Assembly: GCA_031264755.1 (NCBI GenBank)
Contig: JAISDO010000020.1
Coordinates: forward strand, 1 to 50,726
From: Clostridiales bacterium
GTDB lineage: Bacteria; Bacillota_A; Clostridia; Christensenellales; Pumilibacteraceae
Length of the DNA: 50,726 nt
Direction: 5' to 3'
How positions within the stretch are numbered: position 1 is the first letter of the stretch; every line of letters begins with the position of its first letter. Of the stretch, positions 41,561 to 50,673 are shown one piece after another. Under the pieces are notes generated by a model that worked only from the letters and a program-made list of their open reading frames with translations, searched no databases and was not told the origin of the DNA. A program made the position numbers and the translations under genes.

Positions 41561-42511
41561 ATGTTTGGTTATGTATTGCCAGTGCAAGAAGAGCTCAAAA
41601 ATCAAGAGTACGCATTGTACAATGCTTTTTATTGTGGGATATGTCTGAGCATTAAAGCTAGATTGGGCGAATTGGCTAGATTTTGTACTGGGTATGATAT
41701 GACCTTTTTGGCTCTTCTTGCTAGTGACGTGACCAACCAAGATGTCAACTTTGGGACATGCAAGTGTATAGGTAGTCCTATACGCAAGCACTCTATAGTG
41801 CAACGCAATTCGTTGATGGATAGCATAGCAGATGTGTCCATTATATTGGCTTATCATAAGGCTCAAGACAATATAGTAGATGGTCGGAGGTTCAAAGGTA
41901 GACTTGCAGCACGATTGCTTCGCAAGGCGTACAATATAGCCAAGCAATCATCGCATGAGTTGGATAGTATGGTTGCGAGTGGATTGTGTGAGTTGGATAT
42001 ATTACAAAGAGACAAGTATGTAAGTATAGATAGACTAGCTCACCCCTTTGCTAATCTTATTAGACAAGTTGGTGTCTCGTTGGCAGGGAGTCATACAAGT
42101 GACAACTATGAACGTTTGTGTTATAATATAGGCAAGTTTGTATATTTGATTGATGCATTGGATGACTTGCCCGAAGATATACACAAGGGTACATTCAATG
42201 CTTGGTTGCATACTTTGAGTGCAGGCAATCCACAGCAATTTGCTAAGTCTACCAAGTTGCAAGTATTGCATCAGTACGGGGTTGATATACAATTTGGTAT
42301 CAATAGTACTATCAATATGTGCATAGACGGGTTCAATAGTCTTGACTTTGTCCAAAGTTATTCAGTCCTCAAAAACATTGTCCACTTGGGACTTAGGCAC
42401 AAACTCAACCAAGTCTTGTCAGCCAAAGGCAAACTTAGCAACAAGCAAGTACACAAAGACATGAGACGCACCAAGTCTCAAATCAAACTAGAGCAACTGC
42501 CTACGAGGTAA
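41561..42511 (+). CDS. DUF5685 family protein
   Basis: The 316-residue cytosolic protein matches, from memory, the DUF5685 family of Clostridia: start MFGYVLPVQEELKNQEYALY, then FYCGICLSIKARLGE with a conserved CxxC, then GYDMTFLALLASDV, and later NIGKFVYLIDALDDLPEDI, which resembles an isoprenoid-synthase-like helix with Asp pairs. The function is unknown. GGAGAAG at 41549-41555 lies 5 bases before ATG 41561. TATAAT at 41523-41528 is a likely -10 box. It is followed 3 bases after its stop by a J-domain gene, so the two are probably translated together. Confidence 0.85.
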   Translation: MFGYVLPVQEELKNQEYALYNAFYCGICLSIKARLGELARFCTGYDMTFLALLASDVTNQDVNFGTCKCIGSPIRKHSIVQRNSLMDSIADVSIILAYHKAQDNIVDGRRFKGRLAARLLRKAYNIAKQSSHELDSMVASGLCELDILQRDKYVSIDRLAHPFANLIRQVGVSLAGSHTSDNYERLCYNIGKFVYLIDALDDLPEDIHKGTFNAWLHTLSAGNPQQFAKSTKLQVLHQYGVDIQFGINSTINMCIDGFNSLDFVQSYSVLKNIVHLGLRHKLNQVLSAKGKLSNKQVHKDMRRTKSQIKLEQLPTR

Positions 42512-42514
42512 CAA

Positions 42515-43111
42515 ATGGAAAGTAATATATATAGGCTACTCAATCTACCATATACTGCCACAGAGCAAGAAGTAGAAGATGCATATACATTTGAGAATGC
42601 TAAATTGTCAGAAGATAGATTCAAATCTGGCTCCGAAGGAAATGATGCCGCTCGCAAACTTAACGATCTTAATGTAGAGTATCGCATGTACAAGGAGCAA
42701 CTCAAACAACGCAAAGCGGGTGGGATTACTGGGTTTGAAGAGGTTGACAAACTAATCAAGAACAACAATATTGACGGAGCTCAAAGTCTACTAGATGGTA
42801 TGATGGATCGCAATGCTGAGTGGCATTATATGCAGTCCATAATACTTTATAAGCGTGATTGGATAACAGAGTGTCGCAAGCATCTAACAATGGCTATCAA
42901 TCTAGATCCGACCAACACCAAATACAAGAATGCATTGGACAAGTTAGATCAAGTAATAGGCAATGGACAAGCCAATGCCAACAACTTTGGCAATCAAGCT
43001 AGATACAACAACAATCAGTCTTCGTACAGGCAAGGGCAAAGTGATGCTTTGTGCAATTGTCTCTTGTGTTATTGTATATTGCAAGCTTGTGCTGGCGGGA
43101 GAGGTTGTTAG
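42515..43111 (+). CDS. J-domain protein with TPR-like region and Cys-rich end
   Basis: The 198-residue protein begins with a DnaJ-like fold (NIYRLLNLPYTATEQEVEDAY), but the HPD tripeptide is absent, so stimulation of DnaK in the usual way is unlikely. A TPR-like helical part follows (WHYMQSIILYKRDWITECRK, then AINLDPTNTKYKNAL), then an Asn/Gln-rich linker. The tail is Cys- and hydrophobic-rich (CNCLLCYCILQACAGGRGC) and could bind metal or a membrane. GAGG at 42505-42508 inside the end of the DUF5685 gene is its ribosome site. The pair is likely functionally linked. Confidence 0.8.
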   Translation: MESNIYRLLNLPYTATEQEVEDAYTFENAKLSEDRFKSGSEGNDAARKLNDLNVEYRMYKEQLKQRKAGGITGFEEVDKLIKNNNIDGAQSLLDGMMDRNAEWHYMQSIILYKRDWITECRKHLTMAINLDPTNTKYKNALDKLDQVIGNGQANANNFGNQARYNNNQSSYRQGQSDALCNCLLCYCILQACAGGRGC

Positions 43112-43344
43112 ATTATACTACGTTTGTCTCAATGTTTGTACAAGTTGACCAATGACAATTGTATGGATTAATACTGACCGCAAGTATGAGACTACATATA
43201 CAAGTACGACACTCAGATATTGAAGATATCTTAGATAACAACATATTGTGTATACTGTGGTTGCACTCTGTATAGATTGTTGCACTTTGTCTACAGAGAG
43301 TTATGACTGTTTGGATATATTGCAAGTATTTGTTTTAGGGGCTA

Positions 43345-43935
43345 ATGAGACAATCAAATAGTGCCAAGAATATGTCATACGCTGGTATTGCTACCGCTCT
43401 ATCTACTACTTCGGTCGTATTAGGTGGTCTTGCTCCAGTTGTCTTCTCCGTAATGCCTATGGTAGTTTGTCCACTGAGTTTTTGGATACTTGTCAAACGA
43501 TCCAATTGGTGGGTGGGCATGCTAAGTGTGCTGGCTGTCCTGTTGTTGGTGATTGCACTATTGGGATTCAATCTACTTGTGATTGTGGAGTATATATTGT
43601 ATATTGTGCCATATAGTGTTGTATTAGTTCTAATACATAGACTCAAGTACAATTTGAGCACGGGATTGTTGAGAGTGAGCATTGTGATAGTGCTTAGTGC
43701 GGTTAGTACGACTATAGCGGTAGTGTTTTTCTTTGAGTTGTTGGGATATGATACTATTAGTTACGCAACAGGTGCCGCTATATACTTGTTGATATATGGC
43801 TACAATGTAGTTACAGCAATAGCTTTGGATTGGGTTTTGGTTAGAGTGATGGTTGTGCTAGTTCCTAAGATCTTCAAGCAAGACAATGTAGCATACAGTG
43901 CAACGGATGTCGCCAACAATGACATATTTGAATAG
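43345..43935 (+). CDS. Multi-span membrane protein, candidate ECF substrate component
   Basis: The 196-residue protein has about five or six hydrophobic segments and a short polar C-terminus. The first segment (YAGIATALSTTSVVLGG) resembles the start of ECF transporter S components and of DUF2232 proteins. It lies 113 bases before the fused EcfA gene and on the same strand, which supports a link to the ECF module, but the substrate cannot be told. AGGGG at 43337-43341 is close to ATG 43345; ATG 43372 is an alternative start. Confidence 0.7.
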   Translation: MRQSNSAKNMSYAGIATALSTTSVVLGGLAPVVFSVMPMVVCPLSFWILVKRSNWWVGMLSVLAVLLLVIALLGFNLLVIVEYILYIVPYSVVLVLIHRLKYNLSTGLLRVSIVIVLSAVSTTIAVVFFFELLGYDTISYATGAAIYLLIYGYNVVTAIALDWVLVRVMVVLVPKIFKQDNVAYSATDVANNDIFE

Positions 43936-44048
43936 AAATATTAGATGATCGTAATGTGTGCTTGTGCAATGTTTGAGTTAGCCGCAAGCAACTTGATGTA
44001 TTGATTGTGCTAAGTTTGGTTTGATTGAGTTTTGGACTACTGATTTGG

Positions 44049-45770
44049 ATGATAGAATTACAGAATGTTTCTTTTGCATATGCGGGGGCTACCAAGCCTG
44101 TACTACACAACTTGTCACTAACTATACAAGAGGGGAGTTTTGTGGCATTGTGCGGACACAATGGTAGTGGCAAGAGTACTATAGCTCGTTTGATCAATGG
44201 ATTGTTGTTGCCAGACAAAGGCAAGGTGCTTGTCTACGGTATGAGTACTCTAGATAGGGGCAAAATTTTTGATATACGTAAGACTGTTGGACTAGTATTT
44301 CAGAATCCAGACAATCAGACCGTTGCTACAATCGTAGAAGATGATGTGGCTTTTGGTCCTGAGAATATAGGCATACCTCGTGCCGAAATAAGAGAGAGAG
44401 TAGATTGGGCTCTGCAAGTTGTGGGTATGGCTGATTTTGCTAAGGGTACACACACTAGATTGAGTGGTGGGCAAAAACAAAGAGTAGCTATAGCTAGCGT
44501 ACTAGCTTTGAGACCTAGTGTGATAGTGTTAGACGAATCTACTAGTATGCTAGACCCTAAGGGTAGATCTGAGGTGCTTAGGGTGGCTAAGCAACTCAAT
44601 GTTGAATATGGCATAACTGTAGTGATGATAACACACTTTATGCAAGAGGCTATATTAGCTGATCGTATAGTTGTGCTAGACAAGGGCAAAATTACTCTAG
44701 ATGGTGGGTTGGAGATATTTGAACAGCGAGATGTGTTGATTGACGCTGGATTAGAGTTGCCGCCTTATGCTGAGATTGCATCTTCTCTCAATATATCGGA
44801 TATAAGAGATGAGGGGCAATTGATAGATAGATTGGTACGAGTGATTGACACTACATCTATTGTGTCAACCGATATATCAAATGATGTCAATATATCTGAC
44901 AAAACGAGCAATATTGCGACGAGTAATATAGCAATATCTGCCAAGCAATTGACTTACGTGTATAGTCCCAAGACTAGTTTTGCCAAAGTGGCAATTGACA
45001 ATATTAGCGTAGATATTGCAGAGGGCGATTTTTTTGGGATTGTGGGTCATACTGGGAGTGGCAAGACTACTTTTGTGGGACATCTCAATGCCTTGGTTAA
45101 GAGACAAAGCGGTGAGTTGCATGTATGTGGTATAGATCTCTCCAAGAAGATTGACTTCAAGAGATTGCGTAGTCAAGTTGGTATGGTATTTCAGTACCCT
45201 GAGTATCAATTGTTTGATGAGACTGTAGCCAAAGATGTAGCTTTTGGACCAAAAAATCTCAAGCTAAGCCAGTCAGAGATAGACTCAAGAGTGAGACGTG
45301 CTATTCAACTAGTGGGGTTGGACTATGATTCTGTCTCCAACAAGTCGCCTTTTGAATTGTCAGGAGGACAGAAACGGCGGGTAGCATTGGCAGGTATAAT
45401 AGCAATGCAGCCTAGGATGCTAGTGTTGGATGAGCCAACTGCAGGTCTAGATCCCAAAGGCAAAGCAGAAATATTAGATCTGATTGTAAGTATACGCAAT
45501 CAATGTCCTACAGTGGTTATGATAAGCCACAATATGGATGAGATAGCCAAGTATTGCAATCGTGTAGCACTGTTTAGTCACTCCAAATTGCTGCAAGTGA
45601 GTACGCCACAATCATTGTTTGGACAAGTAGAGCTGTTACAGTCTCTTGACTTAGATATACCCTCAGTGACACGCATAGTCAATACCTTGCGATCAAAGGG
45701 TGTGAGTTTGTCCCGAGATATTATGGACATGAATGACTTGATAAAAACAATCAAAAGTATTATTAAGTGA
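44049..45770 (+). CDS. Fused ECF transporter ATPases EcfA1-EcfA2
   Basis: The two ATPases that drive group II ECF vitamin and metal importers are usually separate; here one 573-residue protein holds both. Domain 1 (about residues 1-280) has Walker A GHNGSGKST, Q-loop QNPDNQ, signature LSGGQKQR and Walker B VLDESTSMLDP, which are EcfA1 features. A Ser/Asp-rich linker at about 270-300 follows. Domain 2 has GHTGSGKTT, QYPEYQLF, LSGGQKRR and LVLDEPTAGLDPKG, typical of EcfA2. No stop or ribosome site lies at the junction. ATG 44049 gives the family start MIELQNVSFAYAG; there is no Shine-Dalgarno site. ecfT follows. Confidence 0.93.
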   Translation: MIELQNVSFAYAGATKPVLHNLSLTIQEGSFVALCGHNGSGKSTIARLINGLLLPDKGKVLVYGMSTLDRGKIFDIRKTVGLVFQNPDNQTVATIVEDDVAFGPENIGIPRAEIRERVDWALQVVGMADFAKGTHTRLSGGQKQRVAIASVLALRPSVIVLDESTSMLDPKGRSEVLRVAKQLNVEYGITVVMITHFMQEAILADRIVVLDKGKITLDGGLEIFEQRDVLIDAGLELPPYAEIASSLNISDIRDEGQLIDRLVRVIDTTSIVSTDISNDVNISDKTSNIATSNIAISAKQLTYVYSPKTSFAKVAIDNISVDIAEGDFFGIVGHTGSGKTTFVGHLNALVKRQSGELHVCGIDLSKKIDFKRLRSQVGMVFQYPEYQLFDETVAKDVAFGPKNLKLSQSEIDSRVRRAIQLVGLDYDSVSNKSPFELSGGQKRRVALAGIIAMQPRMLVLDEPTAGLDPKGKAEILDLIVSIRNQCPTVVMISHNMDEIAKYCNRVALFSHSKLLQVSTPQSLFGQVELLQSLDLDIPSVTRIVNTLRSKGVSLSRDIMDMNDLIKTIKSIIK

Positions 45771-45809
45771 GATTGTATATCGTGTGATGTATGTTGGTTT
45801 GAGGGCGTT

Positions 45810-46625
45810 GTGAGAGATATTACATTTGGACAATATTATCCTAGTGAGTCTAGTGTGCACAAGCTAGACCCTAGACTCAAGATATTGCTAGTAGCTACGT
45901 ATATTAGTATGGTTTTTTTTGTACCTGACTTTTGGGGATATGCAATAGTCGCCATATTTGTAATCCTTGCTACATTGCTAGCACGAGTGCCCTTGCGTAG
46001 TGTGTTGCGTAGTATCAAACCTATCATATATCTAGTTGTTATTACATCGGCAATTACTGTGCTATTTTATTCTAGTACTGATAGCTTACCTACTTGGTCT
46101 TGGTGGATATTTGATATATATGATAGTAGCTTGCATCTAGCAGGTTTTATGGCTTGTAGATTGTTGTTGTTAGTGTTGGGACCGTCGTTGTTGACATTGA
46201 CCACCACTCCCGTAGAGCTCACTGATGGTTTGGAATGGGTGTTGTCCCCACTCAAACTTGTCAAATTTCCGGTGCACACTCTTACTTTGATTATGAGTAT
46301 TGCATTGCGATTTATACCTACTTTGATAGAGGAGACTGATAAAATTATCAAAGCCCAAAAAGCTCGGTGTGCTAACTTTGATAGCCGCAATATATTTAAG
46401 AAGGCCAAGTCCATGCTCCCAGTGCTTATACCGTTGTTTGTATCCTCATTTAGACGTGGTGATGAGTTGGCTGATGCTCTAGATAGTAGGTGTTATAGTG
46501 GCTCTAAGGGTCGCACACGTATGACACAACTCAGATTTGGGTTGAGAGATGTTGTGGCAGTCGCAGTTGTTGTTGTGTTTTTTGCAAGTATACTTAACTT
46601 GTCATATCATTGGGTATGGGTATGA
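45810..46625 (+). CDS. ecfT: ECF transporter transmembrane subunit EcfT
   Basis: EcfT couples ATP hydrolysis by EcfA1/A2 to the substrate-binding S component. The 271-residue protein starts FGQYYPSESSVHKLDPRLKI, the conserved family N-terminus (usually G-x-Y-x-x-x-S-x-x-H-x-L-D-P-R-x-K), and has about six membrane segments. The cytosolic coupling helices carry KAQKARCANFDSRN and the Ala-Arg-Gly-like DALDSRCYSG. The start is GTG 45810, with AGGG 4 bases upstream. Its stop overlaps the truA start as ATGA, showing tight coupling. Confidence 0.93.
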   Translation: MRDITFGQYYPSESSVHKLDPRLKILLVATYISMVFFVPDFWGYAIVAIFVILATLLARVPLRSVLRSIKPIIYLVVITSAITVLFYSSTDSLPTWSWWIFDIYDSSLHLAGFMACRLLLLVLGPSLLTLTTTPVELTDGLEWVLSPLKLVKFPVHTLTLIMSIALRFIPTLIEETDKIIKAQKARCANFDSRNIFKKAKSMLPVLIPLFVSSFRRGDELADALDSRCYSGSKGRTRMTQLRFGLRDVVAVAVVVVFFASILNLSYHWVWV

Positions 46626-47368
46626 GAGTCAAATTAAAAGTTGCATATGAAGGGACATTGTACAAAGGGTGGCAGAGTCAAACATATACGCCACACACTA
46701 TACAACACAATCTAGAACAATCACTATCCAACGTATGCAATCACAATGTGATAGTGCATGCTAGTGGACGTACTGATGTAGGTGTACATGCATTGGGGCA
46801 AGTTGTGCATTTTGACACGACAGCCAAACGCAGTATGCATGCACTCTTGAGTGGTTGCAATCACTACTTGCCTACAACTATTAGAGTGCTAGATGCCATA
46901 CAAGTGGCAGATGACTTTCACGCTAGATACAATGCCAAGTCTAAGACCTATCAATATTGGATAACAATGGATCTTCATCCGTTGATGGTGGATAGAGCAA
47001 TGTATTGCCCTGAGTTGAATGTATCATTGATGCGTGAGGCTTGTACATATGTAGTTGGTCAACACGACTTTGGGAGTTTTGTAGGGAGTGGGAGTATCAA
47101 GTATCATACTACAGTACGCAATTGTATGCAGTGTGATATAGATACCACTATATGTCCTATTACTGGTTGTCAGTTAGTGGTCTTGTCCATAACGGCTAAG
47201 GGTTTTTTGTACAAGATGGTTAGGTTGATTGTAGGATTGATGGTGCGTATAGCCAAGGAGGAGTTGCCAATTGATGCGTTTAGGTCTGCAATAATTACGA
47301 TTGATCGCAAATATACTACATTGCTAGCTCCAGCATGTGGACTATATCTGGCAACTGTAGAGTATTAG
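46622..47368 (+). CDS. truA: tRNA pseudouridine(38-40) synthase
   Basis: TruA makes pseudouridine at positions 38-40 of the anticodon stem. The 248-residue protein has the family start MRVKLKVAYEGTLYKGWQ, and ASGRTDVGVHALGQVVHF with the catalytic Asp at about residue 53. It also has FHARYNAKSKTYQYWI and the C-terminal FLYKMVRLIVGLMVRI. ATG 46622 overlaps the ecfT stop (ATGA at 46622-46625); ATG 46616, two codons earlier, is possible. The order ecfA1-ecfA2-ecfT-truA is a standard Bacillota operon, often near the ribosomal protein cluster, which is not seen here. Confidence 0.96.
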   Translation: MRVKLKVAYEGTLYKGWQSQTYTPHTIQHNLEQSLSNVCNHNVIVHASGRTDVGVHALGQVVHFDTTAKRSMHALLSGCNHYLPTTIRVLDAIQVADDFHARYNAKSKTYQYWITMDLHPLMVDRAMYCPELNVSLMREACTYVVGQHDFGSFVGSGSIKYHTTVRNCMQCDIDTTICPITGCQLVVLSITAKGFLYKMVRLIVGLMVRIAKEELPIDAFRSAIITIDRKYTTLLAPACGLYLATVEY

Positions 47369-47380
47369 GCTGTTGTCAAT

Positions 47381-47405
47381 TAATACTGATTGTCAATCTG
47401 TATTA
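47381..47405 (+). terminator. Small hairpin after truA
   Basis: TAATACTGATT (47381-47391) pairs with AATCTGTATTA (47395-47405) with one T-T mismatch and a 3-base loop. A weak GTATTTGT tail follows. Confidence 0.35.
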
Positions 47406-47479
47406 GTATTTGTATGTTGAAGGCTACAATAATTTGAAGACTACAGTATATTTTGGTTAGATTTGCTCACAATAATTGT

Positions 47480-48451
47480 ATGAAGTTCTATACAAAAGTT
47501 TTGGGCGTATTGTTGATAGCTAGTTGCATGATGTGTAGCTGGTCTTTTTGTAGTTGCGTCAATGAGGATTCAATAGTGTCTAGCGATAAGCTCTATGGTG
47601 CTAATATTGTAGAGTGTGGTGCAACCAAGCAATACTCGCAACAGGACTCAATTGTCAAACTACCAATAATAATGTATCACAGTATATCCAACAATGCCCC
47701 AAACAAATACAACGTAACACCCGTACAACTTAGACGGGATTTTGAGTATATATTGCAGCAAGGTTGGAATCCTATCTTCTTAAGTCAAGTTGTGGACTAT
47801 GTAGAGCGAGATGTAGCATTGCCTAACAAGCCTATTGCAATAACATTTGATGATGGATACTCCAACAACTATATCAATATTTTGCCTTTGATACAGCAAT
47901 ACAATGTCAAGGTCATATTGAGTATAGTAGGCGAATTCACAGATCAACACCAAGATCTTACAATCAAGCAACCCGCCAATTCTCACATGAATCACATTCA
48001 ACTCAAGACTATGTTGGATAGCAATCTTGTGGAGTTAGCTAGCCATACTTATGCTATGCACAATATTAGAGGTATCAATGGTCGCAAAGGAATAAGACGA
48101 CTAAAAGGTGAAGATGACAGCCAATACAAAAGAGTTCTGCAACAAGATGATGCCAAACTTGTTGAATCTTGGGCTCGTTTGGGGGTTAGACCTTGTGTAT
48201 TTACATTTCCATTTGGGGTATACAATGACGTAGCCAAAGATTGCCTTAGGGAGTGTGGCTACAAGATAGCATTGACATGTACACACAATATCAACATAAT
48301 CAATCAAGATACAGATCTAATGCAACTCAATAGGTTTAATAGACCTAGTGGTCCCTCTAGCAAGGAGTACTTCTGTGCTATACAAGAATTGTACGACATA
48401 GGCAAAGATAAAAATATCAGACATGTACTCAAGCATTATTGGTGGCGTTGA
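47480..48451 (+). CDS. Secreted or lipid-anchored polysaccharide deacetylase
   Basis: This carbohydrate esterase family 4 type protein of 323 residues probably removes acetyl groups from peptidoglycan or another wall glycan. The N-terminus has a signal peptide (YTKVLGVLLIASCMMC) and Cys-rich SFCSC that could be a lipobox. The NodB domain shows IIMYHSISNN, the catalytic ITFDDGYSNNY (about residues 122-132), the metal-binding ELASHTYAMHN and the FTFPFGVYND segment. The insert after the His motif is rich in Lys/Arg (INGRKGIRRLKGEDD). ATG 47480 is chosen because the signal peptide begins there. There is no ribosome site. Confidence 0.9.
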   Translation: MKFYTKVLGVLLIASCMMCSWSFCSCVNEDSIVSSDKLYGANIVECGATKQYSQQDSIVKLPIIMYHSISNNAPNKYNVTPVQLRRDFEYILQQGWNPIFLSQVVDYVERDVALPNKPIAITFDDGYSNNYINILPLIQQYNVKVILSIVGEFTDQHQDLTIKQPANSHMNHIQLKTMLDSNLVELASHTYAMHNIRGINGRKGIRRLKGEDDSQYKRVLQQDDAKLVESWARLGVRPCVFTFPFGVYNDVAKDCLRECGYKIALTCTHNINIINQDTDLMQLNRFNRPSGPSSKEYFCAIQELYDIGKDKNIRHVLKHYWWR

Positions 48452-48623
48452 TGATAAACAACAAAATGACTCTATTACATTTATTCTTCTTGTGACTGTC
48501 CAAGTATATAGTTGTGCCTACAAATCTTCCAATCCGCTGCCTGACCAATTGCAAGTGATCTCATTTGACTGATTGACAAAATTTGTGTATACTATAGACT
48601 AAGATATAATAAGGTGTATAATT

Positions 48624-49274
48624 ATGGATATGTTAGATGACGATCTTGTAGATTTTTTGGATGATGAAGATGATCAATTGTTTAGCAAATTGTATCAAAA
48701 ACTAGAAATAGGCAACAACTCACAAGAAGATCAAAAACAATCTCAAGATACATTGCATGTAGATACCGTATCGCCAGACCAAACTGTGTCTACTATAGAT
48801 GGGCAGTGTGATATGTTTGAGCCGTTTATTGTTGTAGAATGTGATGATGGACAAGAACTATGCCCTGAGCCTAGTCTTGTACAGCAGGATTATGAGCAAG
48901 ATATTGTACCAAATGCAACAAGTGTTGAAGTTGAGACAACTGTCAAAGATGGCATAGAGTCACAAGTTGCACTTGTGCAAGAGCCTCAGAGAGATACTGA
49001 TGTTGAGCACGACTTTGACTATGATACAACTCGTAGATTCAATATATTGTTGTATCGTAACAAGGGTATGGGCGGTTCATCTATGATCAAGGTAATGATC
49101 AATCAACCTATGCCCAAGGTGCTACCCCCACACAAAACAGGTGAGAGATTTGTAGGTTTTTTTGATAGTCTACAAGGTGGGTCTCAGTATTATGACAGTG
49201 AGATGAATAGCTTACGAATTTGGGACAAACCCAAAAATACTTTGTTGTACGCAAGATATGAGCGAGTTGACTAG
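48624..49274 (+). CDS. Acidic protein with one InlB-type repeat
   Basis: The 216-residue product is very acidic for its first 130 residues (MDMLDDDLVDFLDDEDD) and has no signal peptide. Residues about 137-213 match the Listeria-Bacteroides (InlB B, Flg_new) repeat: FNILLYRNKGMGGSS, then MPKVLPPHKTGERFVGFFDS, GGSQYYDSE and a final NTLLYARY. This beta-grasp repeat is normally on surface proteins, so a cytosolic copy is odd. AAGG at 48611-48614 lies 9 bases before ATG 48624. Two TATAAT boxes (48605-48610 and 48617-48622) crowd the start, the second fitting ATG 48630 as a leaderless start. Confidence 0.75.
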   Translation: MDMLDDDLVDFLDDEDDQLFSKLYQKLEIGNNSQEDQKQSQDTLHVDTVSPDQTVSTIDGQCDMFEPFIVVECDDGQELCPEPSLVQQDYEQDIVPNATSVEVETTVKDGIESQVALVQEPQRDTDVEHDFDYDTTRRFNILLYRNKGMGGSSMIKVMINQPMPKVLPPHKTGERFVGFFDSLQGGSQYYDSEMNSLRIWDKPKNTLLYARYERVD

Positions 49275-49323
49275 GTCAAATTGATTAATCTAATTTAGTG
49301 AACCCAATAGAGTTGAGAGCAAT

Positions 49324-49443
49324 ATGGATCCACAATGTTTTAGCAAGTCTTGGTTTGATGCATATTTTGATAGCGACAAAGCTACGGTAGATTGTGTTGT
49401 ATCTTCCGTTGTTTCAATCTTTCTAGCTGAATTCAATTATTGA
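49324..49443 (+). CDS. Possible 39-residue protein or gene remnant
   Basis: A short frame reads MDPQCFSKSWFDAYFDSDKA and then a helical-looking segment, ending in AEFNY. A weak GAGAG lies 5 bases upstream. The sequence looks protein-like, and may be the truncated front of a larger gene. The rest of the 437-base gap 49275-49711 holds only a hairpin, an inverted repeat and the acyltransferase promoter. Confidence 0.25.
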   Translation: MDPQCFSKSWFDAYFDSDKATVDCVVSSVVSIFLAEFNY

Positions 49444-49542
49444 TCTAAGGTGGCACAGTGTATCTTTGTCTACAATATGCATTAATATTGCCACAACAAT
49501 GATCTTACCCTTTGCATATTAGATTATTATGTATATCAATCT

Positions 49543-49574
49543 GAGCAATCCACCAACATTATGGTGGATTGCTC
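49543..49574. terminator. 13-bp perfect hairpin
   Basis: GAGCAATCCACCA (49543-49555) pairs perfectly with TGGTGGATTGCTC (49562-49574) around a 6-base loop. No T-run follows on either strand. It would separate the InlB-repeat unit from the acyltransferase gene. Confidence 0.5.
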
Positions 49575-49587
49575 AATAAGTATTGTG

Positions 49588-49667
49588 TTGTCAACACTTA
49601 TTCTTGTATATTGTTGACAATGATATGCCCAATAAGCTTGCTAAGCCAAGTCAATTGTGTGTATAAT
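49588..49667 (+). promoter_or_regulatory. Inverted repeat and promoter of the acyltransferase gene
   Basis: TTGCTA (49638-49643) and a perfect TATAAT (49662-49667), spaced 18, form a promoter starting near 49674. Upstream, TTGTCAAC (49588-49595) and GTTGACAA (49613-49620) are an exact inverted repeat with centres 25 bases apart, a possible operator. Confidence 0.5.
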
Positions 49668-49711
49668 ATTATTTGCCTAACAAACAAGGGTGTGTCACAT
49701 AAGGATTGATT

Positions 49712-50623
49712 ATGCCAATTAGCACGACATTTGATCAAGTGCAAGTACCAACACAAGCTCAAGATAGACTTAAGGTGTTGCAAAAGATAGCTTACAATGA
49801 GAGAAATGGATTGTTCCACAAAGACGCCGAAGAAGATGCTCCAACAATACCAATTGATGTCAACAAGTTGGATCTACTCAATGTCAAATGGACTAGCAAG
49901 ATTGTCAACAAATTGGCAAATAGAGCAGGCAAAAAGTTCTTTGCCAAATGGCTCAAAGAGCCAAAAGTAATATACAAAGGCACAACAGGATTAGACAATT
50001 TGCAAGGATTTGGTAGTGGTGCTATGGTGACATGCAATCATTGTAGTATCTTTGACAATTATGCCGCTTATCTAGCTCTCAAAGAACATTGGACTCAACG
50101 CAAGTTTGTATTGCATAAGGTGGTCAGAGAAGGCAACTATAGCTATCCTGGCATAATTGGATATCTTATGCGTCATTGCAATACTTTGCCTATACAAGAG
50201 ACCGAATATACTAGCATGAGAGTAACTATGGAAACTAGTCGTGCCATAACTACACTACTTGCCAAAGGCAAACAAGTATTGATATACCCCGAACAAGCAA
50301 TGTGGTGGAACTACCGCAAACCTAGACCATTCAAGAAGGGTGCCTTTCACTTTGCCGCCAAGAACAACGCTCCAATAATACCAATGTTCATAACTCTCAG
50401 AGACAGTGATATAATGGGCAAGGACGGTTTTTGGGTGCAGGAATTCACAGTCAATATATTGCCAATTATATATCCTGATCCAGGCAATACAGTGTCTCAG
50501 AATGTAGATATGATGATTGATCGCAACTATACTATGTGGAAAGATACTTACGAACGTGTGTATGATATGCCACTGGAGTATACTACTATGGAGTTGGACA
50601 GTATTGATACAATAGTGAAGTAG
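49712..50623 (+). CDS. 1-acyl-glycerol-3-phosphate acyltransferase-like (PlsC family)
   Basis: This PlsC-domain acyltransferase probably makes phosphatidate or a related lipid at the inner face of the membrane. In the 303-residue protein the catalytic NHxxxxD-type motif is CNHCSIFDN (about residues 108-116), and the substrate motif region is VLIYPEQAMWWNYRKPRPF, followed by KKGAFHFAAKNNAPIIPMFI. There are no strong membrane spans; a basic N-terminal part may bind the surface of the bilayer. AAGGA at 49701-49705 lies 6 bases before ATG 49712. PlsC itself is usually shorter, so acylation of another lipid is possible. Confidence 0.88.
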   Translation: MPISTTFDQVQVPTQAQDRLKVLQKIAYNERNGLFHKDAEEDAPTIPIDVNKLDLLNVKWTSKIVNKLANRAGKKFFAKWLKEPKVIYKGTTGLDNLQGFGSGAMVTCNHCSIFDNYAAYLALKEHWTQRKFVLHKVVREGNYSYPGIIGYLMRHCNTLPIQETEYTSMRVTMETSRAITTLLAKGKQVLIYPEQAMWWNYRKPRPFKKGAFHFAAKNNAPIIPMFITLRDSDIMGKDGFWVQEFTVNILPIIYPDPGNTVSQNVDMMIDRNYTMWKDTYERVYDMPLEYTTMELDSIDTIVK

Positions 50624-50673
50624 GCACTGTGTGCAAATAAGTTGATTAGACAAGATACGACGACAACATATAG

